Below are positions 51,902 to 61,228 of a stretch of 64,000 nucleotides of DNA, piece by piece. Below the pieces are notes generated by a model. That model saw only the letters and a program-made list of their open reading frames with translations, was not told the origin of the DNA and did no database searches. Position 1 is the stretch's first letter, and every line of letters begins with the position of its first letter. A program made the position numbers and the translations under genes. The DNA comes from Pseudomonas viridiflava (GTDB lineage: Bacteria > Pseudomonadota > Gammaproteobacteria > Pseudomonadales > Pseudomonadaceae), in contig NZ_UTHA01000227.1 of NCBI RefSeq assembly GCF_900582195.1, positions 186,001 to 250,000 on the forward strand, in the 5' to 3' direction.

Positions 51902-53017
51902 ATGAAGCGAATGGCCGGACTTTCCGCACTTGCCTTGATTATCTCCAGCACCAGTGGCTGCGGATGGGTCTGGGGCCCGGAAGGTTATTTCCGTGACCGT
52001 GGTAGCGATTACCTGGAAGCGCAACAGACTGCACCGATGCAACTGCCACCGGAGGTCAGCACCTCCAAGCGTCTGGATCCGCTGTTGCCGATCCCGCGCA
52101 ACGTCGCTGATGACACCGCCAAGGGCGAATACATTGTTCCGCGTCCTCAGCCGCTGTCGGCCGTTGCCGATGCCAGCGATTACTCGCTGCAGAAGAGCGG
52201 TGATTCGCGTTGGGTCGTGGCCCAGCACCCACCGGCCGAAGTCTGGCCAGTGGCGGTGCAGTTCTTCCAGGACAACGGTTTCCGTCTGGATGAACAGCGC
52301 CCGCAAACCGGCGAATTCACTACCACCTGGCAGCATTCCGACGAGCTGTCGGCGTCCATGGCCAAGCGCCTGAGCGCAGCCGGTATCGCCAGCGACAGCG
52401 AAACCCGTGTGCGGGTGCGTATCGAGCCGGGCGTGCAGCGCAACACCAGTGAAATCTATGTGGTCAGCGCCGAGCGTCCTGCCGGCAGCACGGCCGACGT
52501 GGCCTTCACCAACCGTTCGGTCAACACGGGTCTGGACGCAGCGCTGGTCGACGACATGCTCGCAAGCATGAGCCGGATCTCCGAGAAGGGCGGTTCGGTG
52601 TCGATGCTGGCCTCGCGTGATTTCGATACCCCGAGCCGTGTCAGCCTCAGCGAAGACGGCAGCGGTAACCCGGTGTTGAACGTCGGTACCGATCTGGACC
52701 GTGCCTGGTCGAGTGTGGGTCGTGCGCTGGAACAGGGCGAATGGCGCGTTGAAGACATCAACCGCAGCCTCGGCCTGTACTACATCAACCTGGCCGAAAA
52801 AGCCGAGAAGAAAGACGACAAGCCTGGTTTCTTCAGCAGCCTGTTCGGCAGTGCGCCGAGCAAGGAAGAAGTTGAAGCCCGTGCCGAGCGTTATCAGGTT
52901 CGCCTGAGCAAGGTTGGCGAGAACATTCAGGTGACCGTCGAGAAAAACATCAACACCGTCGCGCCGGCTGAAGTGGCACGCAAAGTGTTGAGCGTGATTC
53001 AGGACAACCTGGGCTGA
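51902..53017 (+). CDS. bamC: Outer-membrane assembly lipoprotein BamC (NlpB)
   Basis: This 371-residue lipoprotein of the BAM complex has a signal peptide ending in lipobox STSGC (Cys at 20). A disordered N-terminal stretch (about 30-85) that binds BamD is followed by two helix-grip domains (about 90-215 and 265-370). It lies 17 bases after dapA and 6 bases before the MBL gene, indicating cotranscription. Lys-rich stretch EKAEKKDDKPGFFSSLFGS links into the second domain. Confidence 0.93.
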   Translation: MKRMAGLSALALIISSTSGCGWVWGPEGYFRDRGSDYLEAQQTAPMQLPPEVSTSKRLDPLLPIPRNVADDTAKGEYIVPRPQPLSAVADASDYSLQKSGDSRWVVAQHPPAEVWPVAVQFFQDNGFRLDEQRPQTGEFTTTWQHSDELSASMAKRLSAAGIASDSETRVRVRIEPGVQRNTSEIYVVSAERPAGSTADVAFTNRSVNTGLDAALVDDMLASMSRISEKGGSVSMLASRDFDTPSRVSLSEDGSGNPVLNVGTDLDRAWSSVGRALEQGEWRVEDINRSLGLYYINLAEKAEKKDDKPGFFSSLFGSAPSKEEVEARAERYQVRLSKVGENIQVTVEKNINTVAPAEVARKVLSVIQDNLG

Positions 53018-53023
53018 TCAACC

Positions 53024-53785
53024 ATGCGTTTTGCCGTTCTCGGCAGCGGTAGCCAAGGGAACGGCACGCTGATCGCCAGTGCTGATACGTACGTGCTGGT
53101 GGATTGTGGTTTTTCCCTGCGGGAAACCGAAAAACGCCTGTTGCGCCTGGGTGTGAGCCCGGCGCAACTGAGCGCGATACTCGTAACCCACGAACATGCC
53201 GACCACGTGCATGGCGTGGGTTTGCTGTCTCGGCGCTACAATCTACCGGTCTACCTCAGTCGCGGCACACTGCGCGGGATGCGCAAACCGATTGAGCCCG
53301 CAGGCTTTCTGGCCGGCGGTGAGCAACTGCAGATCGGTGCTCTGAACATCGGGGTCATTGCCGTGGCCCATGATGCGCAGGAACCGACCCAGTATGTCTT
53401 CAGTGATCACGAGCAGCGGCGTTTCGGCCTGCTGACCGACCTGGGTTCCTACTGCGAGCGGGTGCTGGACGGTTATCGGGACCTCGATGCGTTGATGATC
53501 GAGTCCAACCATTGCCGCGACATGCTGGCCCGTGGTCATTACCCGTACTTTCTCAAGCAGCGGGTGGGCGGCGAGCTGGGACATTTGAACAACCACCAGG
53601 CGGCATTCCTGGTGTCCGAGTTGGGCTGGCAGGGTCTGCAACACCTGGTCCTGGCCCATCTGAGCAGCAAGAACAACCTGCCGCAGCTGGCCCGGCAATG
53701 TTTTGTCGACACCCTCGGGTGCGACCCGGACTGGCTGCAACTGGCCGATCAAGATTCAGGGCTCGACTGGCGCCACATCGCCTAG
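53024..53785 (+). CDS. MBL-fold metallohydrolase (YycJ/WalJ type)
   Basis: A 253-residue metallo-beta-lactamase-fold protein with the metal motif HEHADHVHG (near 52-60), later His in VAHDAQEP (near 111) and SNHCRDM (near 166). The N-terminus FAVLGSGSQGNGTLI is typical of the YycJ/WalJ group, some of which are nucleases. Substrate not determined. It sits tightly between bamC and purC. Confidence 0.88.
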   Translation: MRFAVLGSGSQGNGTLIASADTYVLVDCGFSLRETEKRLLRLGVSPAQLSAILVTHEHADHVHGVGLLSRRYNLPVYLSRGTLRGMRKPIEPAGFLAGGEQLQIGALNIGVIAVAHDAQEPTQYVFSDHEQRRFGLLTDLGSYCERVLDGYRDLDALMIESNHCRDMLARGHYPYFLKQRVGGELGHLNNHQAAFLVSELGWQGLQHLVLAHLSSKNNLPQLARQCFVDTLGCDPDWLQLADQDSGLDWRHIA

Positions 53786-53813
53786 CCCACCTACTTAGCA
53801 AGCGGAGCCCATC

Positions 53814-54527
53814 ATGGAAAAACGTGAAGAACTCTACCGCGGCAAAGCCAAATCGGTTTACAAGACCGACGACGCTGACCGCTTGATCCTGCTGTTTCGC
53901 AACGATACCTCGGCGTTCGACGGCAAGCGCATCGAGCAGCTCGACCGCAAAGGCATGGTCAACAACAAGTTCAACGCCTTCATCATGCAGAAGCTCGAAG
54001 CGGCCGGCGTACCGACCCAATTCGACAAACTGCTGGGCGACAACGAATGCCTGGTGAAGAAGCTCGACATGATTCCGGTCGAGTGCGTCGTGCGTAACTA
54101 CGCTGCCGGAAGCCTGGTCAAGCGTCTGGGCGTCGAAGAAGGCCTGAAGCTCAACCCTTACACCTTCGAACTGTTCCTGAAGGACGACGCCAAGGGCGAC
54201 CCGTTCATCAACGAATCCCACGTTGTGGCATTCGGCTGGGGCACCGCCGAGCAACTGGTTCGCATGAAGGAACTGTCGCTCAAGGTCAACGAAGTCCTGA
54301 CCAAGCTGTTCGACGACGCCGGCCTGCTGCTGGTCGACTTCAAGCTTGAGTTCGGCGTGTTCAGCGACGGCTCGATCGTCCTTGGCGACGAGTTCAGCCC
54401 GGACGGCTGCCGCCTGTGGGACAAGGACACCAAGAAGAAGATGGACAAGGACCGCTTCCGCCAGGGCCTCGGTGATGTCATCGAAGCTTACGAAGAAGTC
54501 GCCAATCGTCTGGGCGTACCGCTTTAA
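53814..54527 (+). CDS. purC: Phosphoribosylaminoimidazole-succinocarboxamide synthase
   Basis: The 237-residue ATP-dependent ligase joins aspartate to CAIR in purine synthesis. It has the ATP-grasp-like opening YRGKAKSVYKTDDADRLIL (8-26), the segment VVRNYAAGSLVKRLGV (near 85) and the metal/ATP site GDEFSPDGCRLWD (near 192). Length is normal for bacterial PurC. It closes the dapA run and is followed by tRNA-Ser with its own promoter. Confidence 0.96.
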   Translation: MEKREELYRGKAKSVYKTDDADRLILLFRNDTSAFDGKRIEQLDRKGMVNNKFNAFIMQKLEAAGVPTQFDKLLGDNECLVKKLDMIPVECVVRNYAAGSLVKRLGVEEGLKLNPYTFELFLKDDAKGDPFINESHVVAFGWGTAEQLVRMKELSLKVNEVLTKLFDDAGLLLVDFKLEFGVFSDGSIVLGDEFSPDGCRLWDKDTKKKMDKDRFRQGLGDVIEAYEEVANRLGVPL

Positions 54528-54572
54528 TCGACGCAAGCATCTGATAGCACGGAGAAAATTTCGAAAGAGGGT

Positions 54573-54600
54573 TTGCTTTCGGTAAAAGTGTTGTTATGAT
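54573..54600 (+). promoter_or_regulatory. Sigma-70-type promoter of tRNA-Ser
   Basis: TTGCTT (54573-54578) and TATGAT (54595-54600) are separated by 16 bases, followed by a G/C-rich GCGCGCC discriminator. The tRNA begins 10 bases after the -10 box. Confidence 0.75.
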
Positions 54601-54610
54601 GCGCGCCGTT

Positions 54611-54700
54611 GGAGAGATGCCAGAGTGGCCGAATGGGACGGATTCGAAATCCGTTGTACCTTCACCGGTACCTAGGGTTCGAATCCCTATCTCTCCGCCA
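54611..54700 (+). tRNA. tRNA-Ser (anticodon CGA)
   Basis: A complete 90-base class II tRNA. The acceptor arms GGAGAGA and TCTCTCC pair, and CCA is encoded. The anticodon arm is ACGGA-TTCGAAA-TCCGT, giving anticodon CGA (reads UCG). A long variable arm (TACCTTCACCGGTA) and a T arm with GGTTCGAATCC follow. No copy of its 3' end was seen downstream, so there is no evidence of an integrated element using it as an attachment site. Confidence 0.96.
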
Positions 54701-54710
54701 TTACATAGAT

Positions 54711-54745
54711 AAAGCCCCGTAGATGAAAATCTACGGGGCTTTTTC
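54711..54745 (+). terminator. Rho-independent terminator after tRNA-Ser
   Basis: AAAGCCCCGTAGAT and ATCTACGGGGCTTTTT form a 14-bp stem with a four-base loop (GAAA) and a T-run, 10 bases after the tRNA. Confidence 0.94.
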
Positions 54746-55083
54746 GTTTCTGCGAATCCGGTTTCGTGGTGATAGCCAAGGCGCTGAAGCGCGTCTTGCA
54801 CGGTGAGGTCATCGGCAGAGAGGCAATTTAAGTAAACACAGCCTCTGCCGACATTAGAGATACGTCGCGTACAGGACGCGTCGACCCTTTTAAAATCGCG
54901 TTCGCAGAGTAGGGGGCTGTCATTATTGGCCAGCGATAAACAGTCAGATCACACCTGTCGTCGTTTATCCTCTGTCCAGCCATGAGGCCGGCGCTCTCAC
55001 TAAAGTGGATATTTGCTCACCTCGGCCGTGAAAGGCGCATTCAGCGAGTTCCAGCCTCGCTCCCTATTTGAATTGGTTTGAAT
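54746..55083. other. Intergenic region between tRNA-Ser terminator and glycosyltransferase gene
   Basis: About 340 bases without a supported gene. A short frame ending in KALKRVLHGEVIGREAI-stop (54771-54831) could be a degraded gene end, but it is too short to identify. The remainder has no clear promoter; the downstream gene's ribosome site is weak. Confidence 0.4.
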
Positions 55084-58000
55084 ATGAAAATTCCACCATC
55101 AGCCCAAGGTGCTCACCGCGTTTCTGAACGTCAGTCCGTCAAGTCAGGCAGCAGCGCCGCACCCCACGTCGAAGACTGCGAAGTGCTGGTTGCGCAGTCG
55201 CCAGTATTTGAGGATGGCGAGCCGCCAGTCGGCGTGGTTATCCATGCGTATTACCCCGAGGTGCTGAAAGATATTCTGCGCCGTTTGGTCAAACTGTCAG
55301 AACGCCTGCATCTCTACGTAACCTGCGTTGCCGGTCGTGACGATGAGATCTGTGCTCAACTGACGGCCAGTGGATTGAGTTATTCGCTATACCGGGTGCC
55401 GAATCACGGCAGGGACGTTTTGCCGTTTCTGCGGGTGCTGCCGTTCTTGCGCGCCGATAACATCCGCACGCTGGTCAAGCTGCACACCAAGCGCTCGCTG
55501 CACTTGGGCGGGGAGATCGATTGGGGCGTTGAACTATTCGATGATCTGCTGGGCCCGGTACGATTCAGTCGAGCGCTGGAACACCTTGCCGACCCGGTGC
55601 ATGTGCCGATGCTGGGTCCTCAGCGATACCTGGTGCCAGTCACCCGATTCCTCAGGGAAAGCAACCGCGCCTTGCTTGTTACCTTGGCCGAGCGTGGCGG
55701 CATTGATCCGCAAGGCATCAACGAAGCGGATTATTTCGCCGGCACCATGTTCTTTGCGCGCATTGAAGTGTTTGCGCCTCTGGAGCGGATTCAACTCACG
55801 GGCAGCGATTTCGAAGTTGAATGTGGCCAACTCGACGGCACCCTGGCACACACGTTAGAGCGGTTTTTCGGCGTTCTGGCAAATGTTGGCCGTCAGCAAC
55901 GCAATATCGACCTTTATCAGCGCTGGCTGGCGAGTCGGCAACTGGCTACCGTCGAGGTCGAAGGTTTACCCGCGCGACTGGCGAGCTGGCCACGGCAACC
56001 GGACGTGTTGTTAGTGTTGACCGATACTACGGGTGATATCGGACTGTTGCGTTCCAGCCTGGAAAGCATCGACCGCCAGCTTTATCGGGCGGCGGCCATC
56101 GTGGTGCTCTCCAATGCCGAACCTGTAGGCGTGACGCCGGCCGATAATCTGGTCTGGCTGCCGTTGGCCGAATCCTGGCCGAGCCAGCTCAATGAACTGT
56201 TGCAGGAGATCGACGTTGACTGGTGGTACCTGTTGCGCGGAGGAGACGAACTGGATCCCCATGCGCTGCTTTTGCTCGCCGAAGGCATCGCGCTCAATCC
56301 CGGTGTCAGCGCTTGCTACAGCGATGAAGATTCACTGACCGTTGAAGGCTGCCAGAGCCCGGTATTCAAGCCGGATTTGAATCTGGATATGTTGCGCAGT
56401 TATCCCTATGTCGGCCGTGCACTGGCTTTCAGTCGCGAGGCCGCGCTGTCTGCCGACGGTTTTGATCCCGCCTTCAGTGAGCTGGCGCCCCATGATTTGC
56501 TTTTCCGGCTGATTGAAAATCACGGTCTGGGCACTGTCGGGCACCTCGCGGATGTGCTGGTGCATCAGGCTATCAATTTCCCCCAGTGGCTCGGTGAACC
56601 CCAGGTCATCGCAAACTCGGCAGCCATCGTCGGGGCGCACTTGCAGCGTCTGGGCGTGGCCCATGAGCTGCAGGCCGGACCTTTGCCAATGGCTAACCGT
56701 GTGGTCTACCGACATGCGGAGCAGCCGCTGGTCTCGATCCTTATTCCCACCAAGGACTGCCTGCCGATGCTGCTCCGCTGCATCGAAAGCATCATGGAGA
56801 AAACCAGCTATACGAATTACGAACTGATCATCGTCGACAACAACAGCGAAACCGCCGAAGCCCGGGAATGGTTCAACGGTATGGAGCAGTTGGACGAACC
56901 CAAGGTGCGCATCCTGCGTTATCCGCACCCGTTCAACTATTCGGCGATCAATAACTTTGCCGCCAGCCATGCCCGCGGCGATTACCTGGTGCTGCTCAAC
57001 AATGACACGGCGATCATTGATGGCAACTGGCTTGGTGCGCTACTGCATCACGCCCAGCGGCCAGAAGTGGGGATAGTGGGCGCCAAGCTGTTGTTCCTCG
57101 ACGGGACTGTTCAGCATGCAGGCGTGGTACTCGGGCTGCGTGGCGTTGCAGACCACCCGTTCATCGGTGATTCAATGCAGTCCAACGGCTACCTTCACCG
57201 CTTGCATCTTGATCAGAACTACAGCGCGGTCACCGCCGCTTGCCTGATGATCAGCACCGAGCTGTACCAGCAAGTGGGTGGAATGGACGAGGTCGGCCTG
57301 GCCGTTTCCTTTAACGATGTGGATCTGTGCCTGAAAGTCGGCCAGGCTGGACGGCTGATTGTCTGGACGCCCTATGCGCTGCTCGTTCACGAAGCCAGTG
57401 TGAGCCAGACCAACGTCGACACGACCAAGGAGCAAGCCAAACGCAAACGGTTCAAGGGCGAACAGGCGGTGATGTACCAGCGTTGGCTTGCGCAAATCGC
57501 CAATGATCCGGCCTACAACCGCAACCTGACTCTGGAGGGCAGTGGCTTCTCCTCCAAATACCGCACCGATACTGACTGGCACCCGTTTGCCAGCCGTGAG
57601 TTGCCTCATGTGCTATGTCATCCTCTCGACTCTTTCGGCAGCGGTCACTACCGCGTGCGTCAGCCTTTCGCTGCCCTGAAAGCCGCGCAGCTGATCGGCG
57701 GAACGGTGAGCGACGAGGGACTGCAACCGACAGAGCTGGAGCGCATTGCACCGGACTCGATCATTTTCCAGGGGCAGCACACAACGCCTCATCTGGAGTA
57801 CATGCAGGACACCAAGGCATTCTCCAGGGCGTTCAAGGTTTACGAACTGGATGACTATATTCTTGACGTGCCCGCTGGCAACTTGAACCACGAATTGCCC
57901 AAAGACATCACCAAACGCTTGAAGAAAGCCGTAGGGCTGTGTGATCGGTTGGTGGTGTCGACCGAGCCGCTGGCCAACGCGCTGAAAGGGTTCAACGCCG

Positions 58001-58581
58001 ACATCCGGGTGATGGAAAACCGGCTCCCGAGCCATTGGTGGAACGACCTGACCAGCCATCGCCAGCAAGGCCGCAAGCCTCGGGTTGGCTGGGCCGGCGG
58101 CTCGAGTCACAGCGCCGACCTGCAAGTCCTTGCCGAAGTGGTTCGTGCGCTGGAAGGCGAAGTTGAATGGGTGTTCATGGGGATGTGCCCACCAGCACTG
58201 CGTCCCTATGTCCATGAGTTCCATAGGGGGGTGAGTATCGAAAAATACCCGCAAAGACTGGCCGGCCTGAACCTGGACCTGGCTTTGGCACCGCTGAAAG
58301 ACAACTTTTTCAACGCCTGCAAAAGCAATTTGCGCTTGCTGGAATATGGCGCCTGTGGTTTCCCGGTGATCTGCTCGGATATCGTTTGTTATCAGGGTGA
58401 TTTCCCGGTGACGAGGATCAGGAACCGTTCGCAAGACTGGATTGCCGCAATTCGCGAACATCTTGCTGAACCCGATGCCAGCGCCAGGGCAGGAGAGGCC
58501 TTGCGCAGCGTTGTACGCGATCACTGGATGCTCAAGGACGAACATCTGTTGGCGTGGCGAGACGCCTGGCTGGCGGACTGA
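55084..58581 (+). CDS. Three-domain glycosyltransferase (RgpF-like, GT2, GT4-like)
   Basis: This 1165-residue polysaccharide enzyme contains three parts. Residues ~50-320 resemble rhamnan-synthesis protein F (VVIHAYYPEVLKDILRRLVK, VPNHGRDVLPFLR, LHTKRSLH). Residues ~330-790 include a GT2 domain with VSILIPTKDCLPMLLRCIES (near 553) and LLNNDTAIIDGNW holding its DxD-like acidic site. Residues ~840-1160 form a GT-B domain ending in NLRLLEYGACGFPVICSD. No membrane segment is seen, so it should be cytoplasmic, acting on lipid-linked or protein acceptors. Start is ATG at 55084; a TTG lies two codons earlier. Acceptor unknown: O-antigen or flagellin glycans are possible. Confidence 0.85.
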   Translation: MKIPPSAQGAHRVSERQSVKSGSSAAPHVEDCEVLVAQSPVFEDGEPPVGVVIHAYYPEVLKDILRRLVKLSERLHLYVTCVAGRDDEICAQLTASGLSYSLYRVPNHGRDVLPFLRVLPFLRADNIRTLVKLHTKRSLHLGGEIDWGVELFDDLLGPVRFSRALEHLADPVHVPMLGPQRYLVPVTRFLRESNRALLVTLAERGGIDPQGINEADYFAGTMFFARIEVFAPLERIQLTGSDFEVECGQLDGTLAHTLERFFGVLANVGRQQRNIDLYQRWLASRQLATVEVEGLPARLASWPRQPDVLLVLTDTTGDIGLLRSSLESIDRQLYRAAAIVVLSNAEPVGVTPADNLVWLPLAESWPSQLNELLQEIDVDWWYLLRGGDELDPHALLLLAEGIALNPGVSACYSDEDSLTVEGCQSPVFKPDLNLDMLRSYPYVGRALAFSREAALSADGFDPAFSELAPHDLLFRLIENHGLGTVGHLADVLVHQAINFPQWLGEPQVIANSAAIVGAHLQRLGVAHELQAGPLPMANRVVYRHAEQPLVSILIPTKDCLPMLLRCIESIMEKTSYTNYELIIVDNNSETAEAREWFNGMEQLDEPKVRILRYPHPFNYSAINNFAASHARGDYLVLLNNDTAIIDGNWLGALLHHAQRPEVGIVGAKLLFLDGTVQHAGVVLGLRGVADHPFIGDSMQSNGYLHRLHLDQNYSAVTAACLMISTELYQQVGGMDEVGLAVSFNDVDLCLKVGQAGRLIVWTPYALLVHEASVSQTNVDTTKEQAKRKRFKGEQAVMYQRWLAQIANDPAYNRNLTLEGSGFSSKYRTDTDWHPFASRELPHVLCHPLDSFGSGHYRVRQPFAALKAAQLIGGTVSDEGLQPTELERIAPDSIIFQGQHTTPHLEYMQDTKAFSRAFKVYELDDYILDVPAGNLNHELPKDITKRLKKAVGLCDRLVVSTEPLANALKGFNADIRVMENRLPSHWWNDLTSHRQQGRKPRVGWAGGSSHSADLQVLAEVVRALEGEVEWVFMGMCPPALRPYVHEFHRGVSIEKYPQRLAGLNLDLALAPLKDNFFNACKSNLRLLEYGACGFPVICSDIVCYQGDFPVTRIRNRSQDWIAAIREHLAEPDASARAGEALRSVVRDHWMLKDEHLLAWRDAWLAD

Positions 58582-58632
58582 ACATGAAACCTGCGTTGCG
58601 CTGACCGTTTTCAGGTCTTTTGCTACCGGCCC

Positions 58633-58670
58633 GGAAAAAGCCTCACAGCCTAAAACTGTGGGGCTTTTCC
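58633..58670. terminator. Two-way terminator between convergent genes
   Basis: GGAAAAAGCCTCACAG and CTGTGGGGCTTTTCC form a stem with A- and T-runs on each side. It lies between the glycosyltransferase stop and the converging DUF1508 gene. Confidence 0.85.
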
Positions 58671-58695
58671 ATTTCCACGCGGTCTTGCAGAGCGG

Positions 58696-58887
58696 TTAAA
58701 TCTCCTTGACCGGCGTCTCCCCCTGCACAGCCTTGATCAACCCGATCACATGCAAACAATCCGCCTTGTTCACATAAGACTCGCCACTGGCGATGGTCTC
58801 GTGGTTGCCCGCCCTCAGTCTCCAGCGCCATTGCCCTTTGCCGGTGCTCGGGGTGCCTCTGGATTGCCTGTAAATCTCGAAATACAT
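58696..58887 (-). CDS. DUF1508 (YegP-like) small protein
   Basis: A 63-residue protein matching the short DUF1508 unit: MYFEIYRQSRG, then GQWRWRLRAGNHETIASGES and a closing helix KADCLHVIGLIKAV. E. coli YegP has two such units in tandem; this has one. Function is unknown. It is transcribed alone toward the terminator at 58633-58670. Confidence 0.85.
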   Translation of the reverse strand: MYFEIYRQSRGTPSTGKGQWRWRLRAGNHETIASGESYVNKADCLHVIGLIKAVQGETPVKEI

Positions 58888-59165
58888 TCAGTTCGCTCCA
58901 TGCGATTTTATTTGTGCGACAGCCTGTGTGGCGCATGGTCGCAAGCCTAGCGCAGACGGTTTTTTTGGCTATCGGACATTTGTATCCAATCGTTCGCGGA
59001 TGTTTCTGAAGGGCGCGGGCTAGAGCGGGTGGATAGGCCTCTGGATTGGCCAATATGACGCCGTCTGATCCTTGCAACGCCGTCGACGCTGCTGCTTAAT
59101 ACGGGACGGCTCATGGCGTCGAATTTCGTTCGGCGACCGACAAACACTATAAAAAGAGCACTCCA

Positions 59166-60131
59166 TTGACTGAGCACGGAACGCAACAGGCCGGGCAGGT
59201 GACGTTATCGCTGGTGGTCCCCGTATTTAACGAGGAGGACAGCCTCGACACGTTTCTGCGGCGCATCGATGAAGTCTTTCAGGCGCAGGCGTTGATCGAT
59301 CTTGAGCTGGTGTTCGTCAATGACGGCAGCACCGATGCCACGCTCGAACGTCTGCTCGAACATCAGCGGCACGATGCACGCCTGCGCATCGTCGACCTGA
59401 GTCGCAATTTCGGCAAGGAAGCGGCGTTGTCCGCCGGTTTGCAGATTGCGACCGGGCAGATCGTGGTGCCGATCGATGCTGACTTGCAGGACCCACCGGA
59501 AATCATTCTGCAGATGATCGAGCGCTGGCGAGAAGGCTTTGAAGTGGTGCTCGGTCACCGCATCAGCCGTCGCAGCGACACGTGGGCGAAGCAGACTTCC
59601 GCTCACTGGTTCTATCGTCTGCACAACAAGATTGCCGAACAGCCTTTGCCCGAGAACGTCGGCGATTTTCGCTTGATGGATCGTTGTGTGGTCGACGCCT
59701 TGCTGACGCTGCCCGAGTCCCGACGCTTCATGAAAGGCCTGTTCGCCTGGGTCGGGTTTCGTACCACTCACGTTGATTACGAGCGCCCCGAGCGCGTGGC
59801 GGGGCAGAGCAAGTTCAACGGCTGGCGCCTGTGGAATTTCGCGTTGGAGGGCATCACCAGTTTCAGCACCGAGCCGCTACGGATCTGGACCTATGTGGGC
59901 GCGCTGGTGTCGTTCGTGTCTTTTGCCTTCGCCATGTTCATTGTTGTGCGTACGTTGATCCACGGTGTCGACATGCCCGGTTATGCCTCGCTGATGGTGG
60001 CCGTGACCTTTCTCGGTGGCCTGCAATTGATTGGCATCGGGGTGCTCGGTGAGTACCTGGGCCGCACGTATATCGAATCCAAACGCCGGCCGGTTTTTCT
60101 GGTGCGTCGCGTCTACGACCCCAAGGACTGA
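59166..60131 (+). CDS. GtrB-like polyprenyl-phosphate glycosyltransferase
   Basis: The 321-residue GT2 enzyme has LSLVVPVFNEEDSLDTF (about 13-29), VFVNDGSTDAT and the DxD-type DADLQDPPE (near 100). Two C-terminal membrane segments (about 240-262 and 273-296) identify the GtrB/DPM1-like group that loads a sugar onto undecaprenyl phosphate. It appears to start at TTG 59166; no ATG is near enough. With the nearby GtrA-type gene it forms a gtr-like glycan modification module. Confidence 0.9.
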   Translation: MTEHGTQQAGQVTLSLVVPVFNEEDSLDTFLRRIDEVFQAQALIDLELVFVNDGSTDATLERLLEHQRHDARLRIVDLSRNFGKEAALSAGLQIATGQIVVPIDADLQDPPEIILQMIERWREGFEVVLGHRISRRSDTWAKQTSAHWFYRLHNKIAEQPLPENVGDFRLMDRCVVDALLTLPESRRFMKGLFAWVGFRTTHVDYERPERVAGQSKFNGWRLWNFALEGITSFSTEPLRIWTYVGALVSFVSFAFAMFIVVRTLIHGVDMPGYASLMVAVTFLGGLQLIGIGVLGEYLGRTYIESKRRPVFLVRRVYDPKD

Positions 60132-60134
60132 TAC

Positions 60135-60845
60135 ATGGATCTCAAGGAAACCGACATCCTCGGCGACAGCATCGGCGAGCATTGGTATTACTGCTCGAAA
60201 GCTGCGGCCACCCGGCGATTGCTGGGGGACGCGCCGATCAGCCGAATCCTCGATGTCGGCGCCGGTTCGGGTTTTTTCTCCCACCATTTGCTGACGCATA
60301 CCGATGCACGCGAAGCGTGGTGCGTGGATATCAGCTATCCCGCCGATTCCAGCGCGACCACCGCCGGTAAACCGGTGCACTACCGGCGCGGGATCGACAC
60401 CCTCGATGCCGATCTGGTGCTGTTGATGGACGTGCTGGAACATGTCGATGACGATCTCGGTTTGCTCAAGATGTACGTCGATAAAGTGCCATCAGGCAGT
60501 CGATTTCTGATGACAGTGCCGGCGTTCCAGTTCCTGTGGAGTGGCCACGATGACTTTCTCGAACACAAGCGCCGCTACACCTTGGCGCAGTTCGAAACAC
60601 TGGCCCGCGATGCCGGTTTGACGGTGCAGCGCGGTGCCTATTATTTCGGCGCGGTGTTCCCGATTGCGGCGGCGTTGCGCTTGTTGCCGCAGGGCGCGCA
60701 AGCCCAACCGCCGCGATCACAGCTCAAGCGTCACCATCCGCTGGTGAACGGCGTGCTCAAGACTTTATGTAGCCTCGAACTGCCGCTGATGAGCATCAAC
60801 CGTCTGGCCGGGTTGAGTGTGTTCGTGCTGGCGCGCAAACCGTGA
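60135..60845 (+). CDS. Class I SAM-dependent methyltransferase
   Basis: The 236-residue protein has the SAM motif I, RILDVGAGSGFFSHHLL (about 37-53), an acidic motif II-like VLLMDVLEHVDDDLGLL (near 98) and the conserved strand end SRFLMTVPAFQFLWSGHDDF (near 120). It lies 3 bases after the GtrB-like gene and overlaps the GtrA gene by 4. Context suggests methylation of a sugar or lipid carrier product of the same pathway. Confidence 0.87.
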   Translation: MDLKETDILGDSIGEHWYYCSKAAATRRLLGDAPISRILDVGAGSGFFSHHLLTHTDAREAWCVDISYPADSSATTAGKPVHYRRGIDTLDADLVLLMDVLEHVDDDLGLLKMYVDKVPSGSRFLMTVPAFQFLWSGHDDFLEHKRRYTLAQFETLARDAGLTVQRGAYYFGAVFPIAAALRLLPQGAQAQPPRSQLKRHHPLVNGVLKTLCSLELPLMSINRLAGLSVFVLARKP

Positions 60846-61228
60846 CCTCGGCGCAAAAATCAGCATTGATCCAGCGGGGATTGCGCTTTGCCGTGACCGG
60901 GCTGTTCGTCACTGCGCTGCATGCGCTGGTGGCGGTGCTTTTCATCAACTTCATCGTCGCGCAACCGCCGCTGGCCAACGGCGTGGCGTTTGTGGTGGCG
61001 ACGGTGGTTTCCTACGTGATCAACACCACCTGGAGTTTTTCTGCCCGTTTGCACGGACGAACGCTGCTGCGTTTTCTGCTGGTGTCTGTGGGCGGATTTG
61101 TTCTCGCAATGTTCGTTGCCTGGGCCGCGCAGGTTGCCGGGCTGCACTATCTGCTGGGCATTGTTGCGGTGGCGCTGACGATTCCAGCGTTCACCTTTGT
61201 CTTGCACAATTTCTGGACGTATCGATGA
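60842..61228 (+). CDS. GtrA-family membrane protein (putative flippase)
   Basis: A 128-residue protein with four membrane segments and the family opening ALIQRGLRFAVTGLFVTALH, then SYVINTTWSFS, as in GtrA proteins thought to flip undecaprenyl-linked sugar to the periplasm. Start is GTG at 60842, inside the methyltransferase stop codon (GTGA). Its own stop overlaps the next gene (ATGA), so the four genes are translationally coupled. Confidence 0.9.
   Translation: MTSAQKSALIQRGLRFAVTGLFVTALHALVAVLFINFIVAQPPLANGVAFVVATVVSYVINTTWSFSARLHGRTLLRFLLVSVGGFVLAMFVAWAAQVAGLHYLLGIVAVALTIPAFTFVLHNFWTYR

Noticed and set aside
54611..54700. tRNA-Ser considered as an attachment site for an integrated island
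   Set aside because: No direct repeat of the tRNA 3' end and no integrase gene were found in the following 9 kb.
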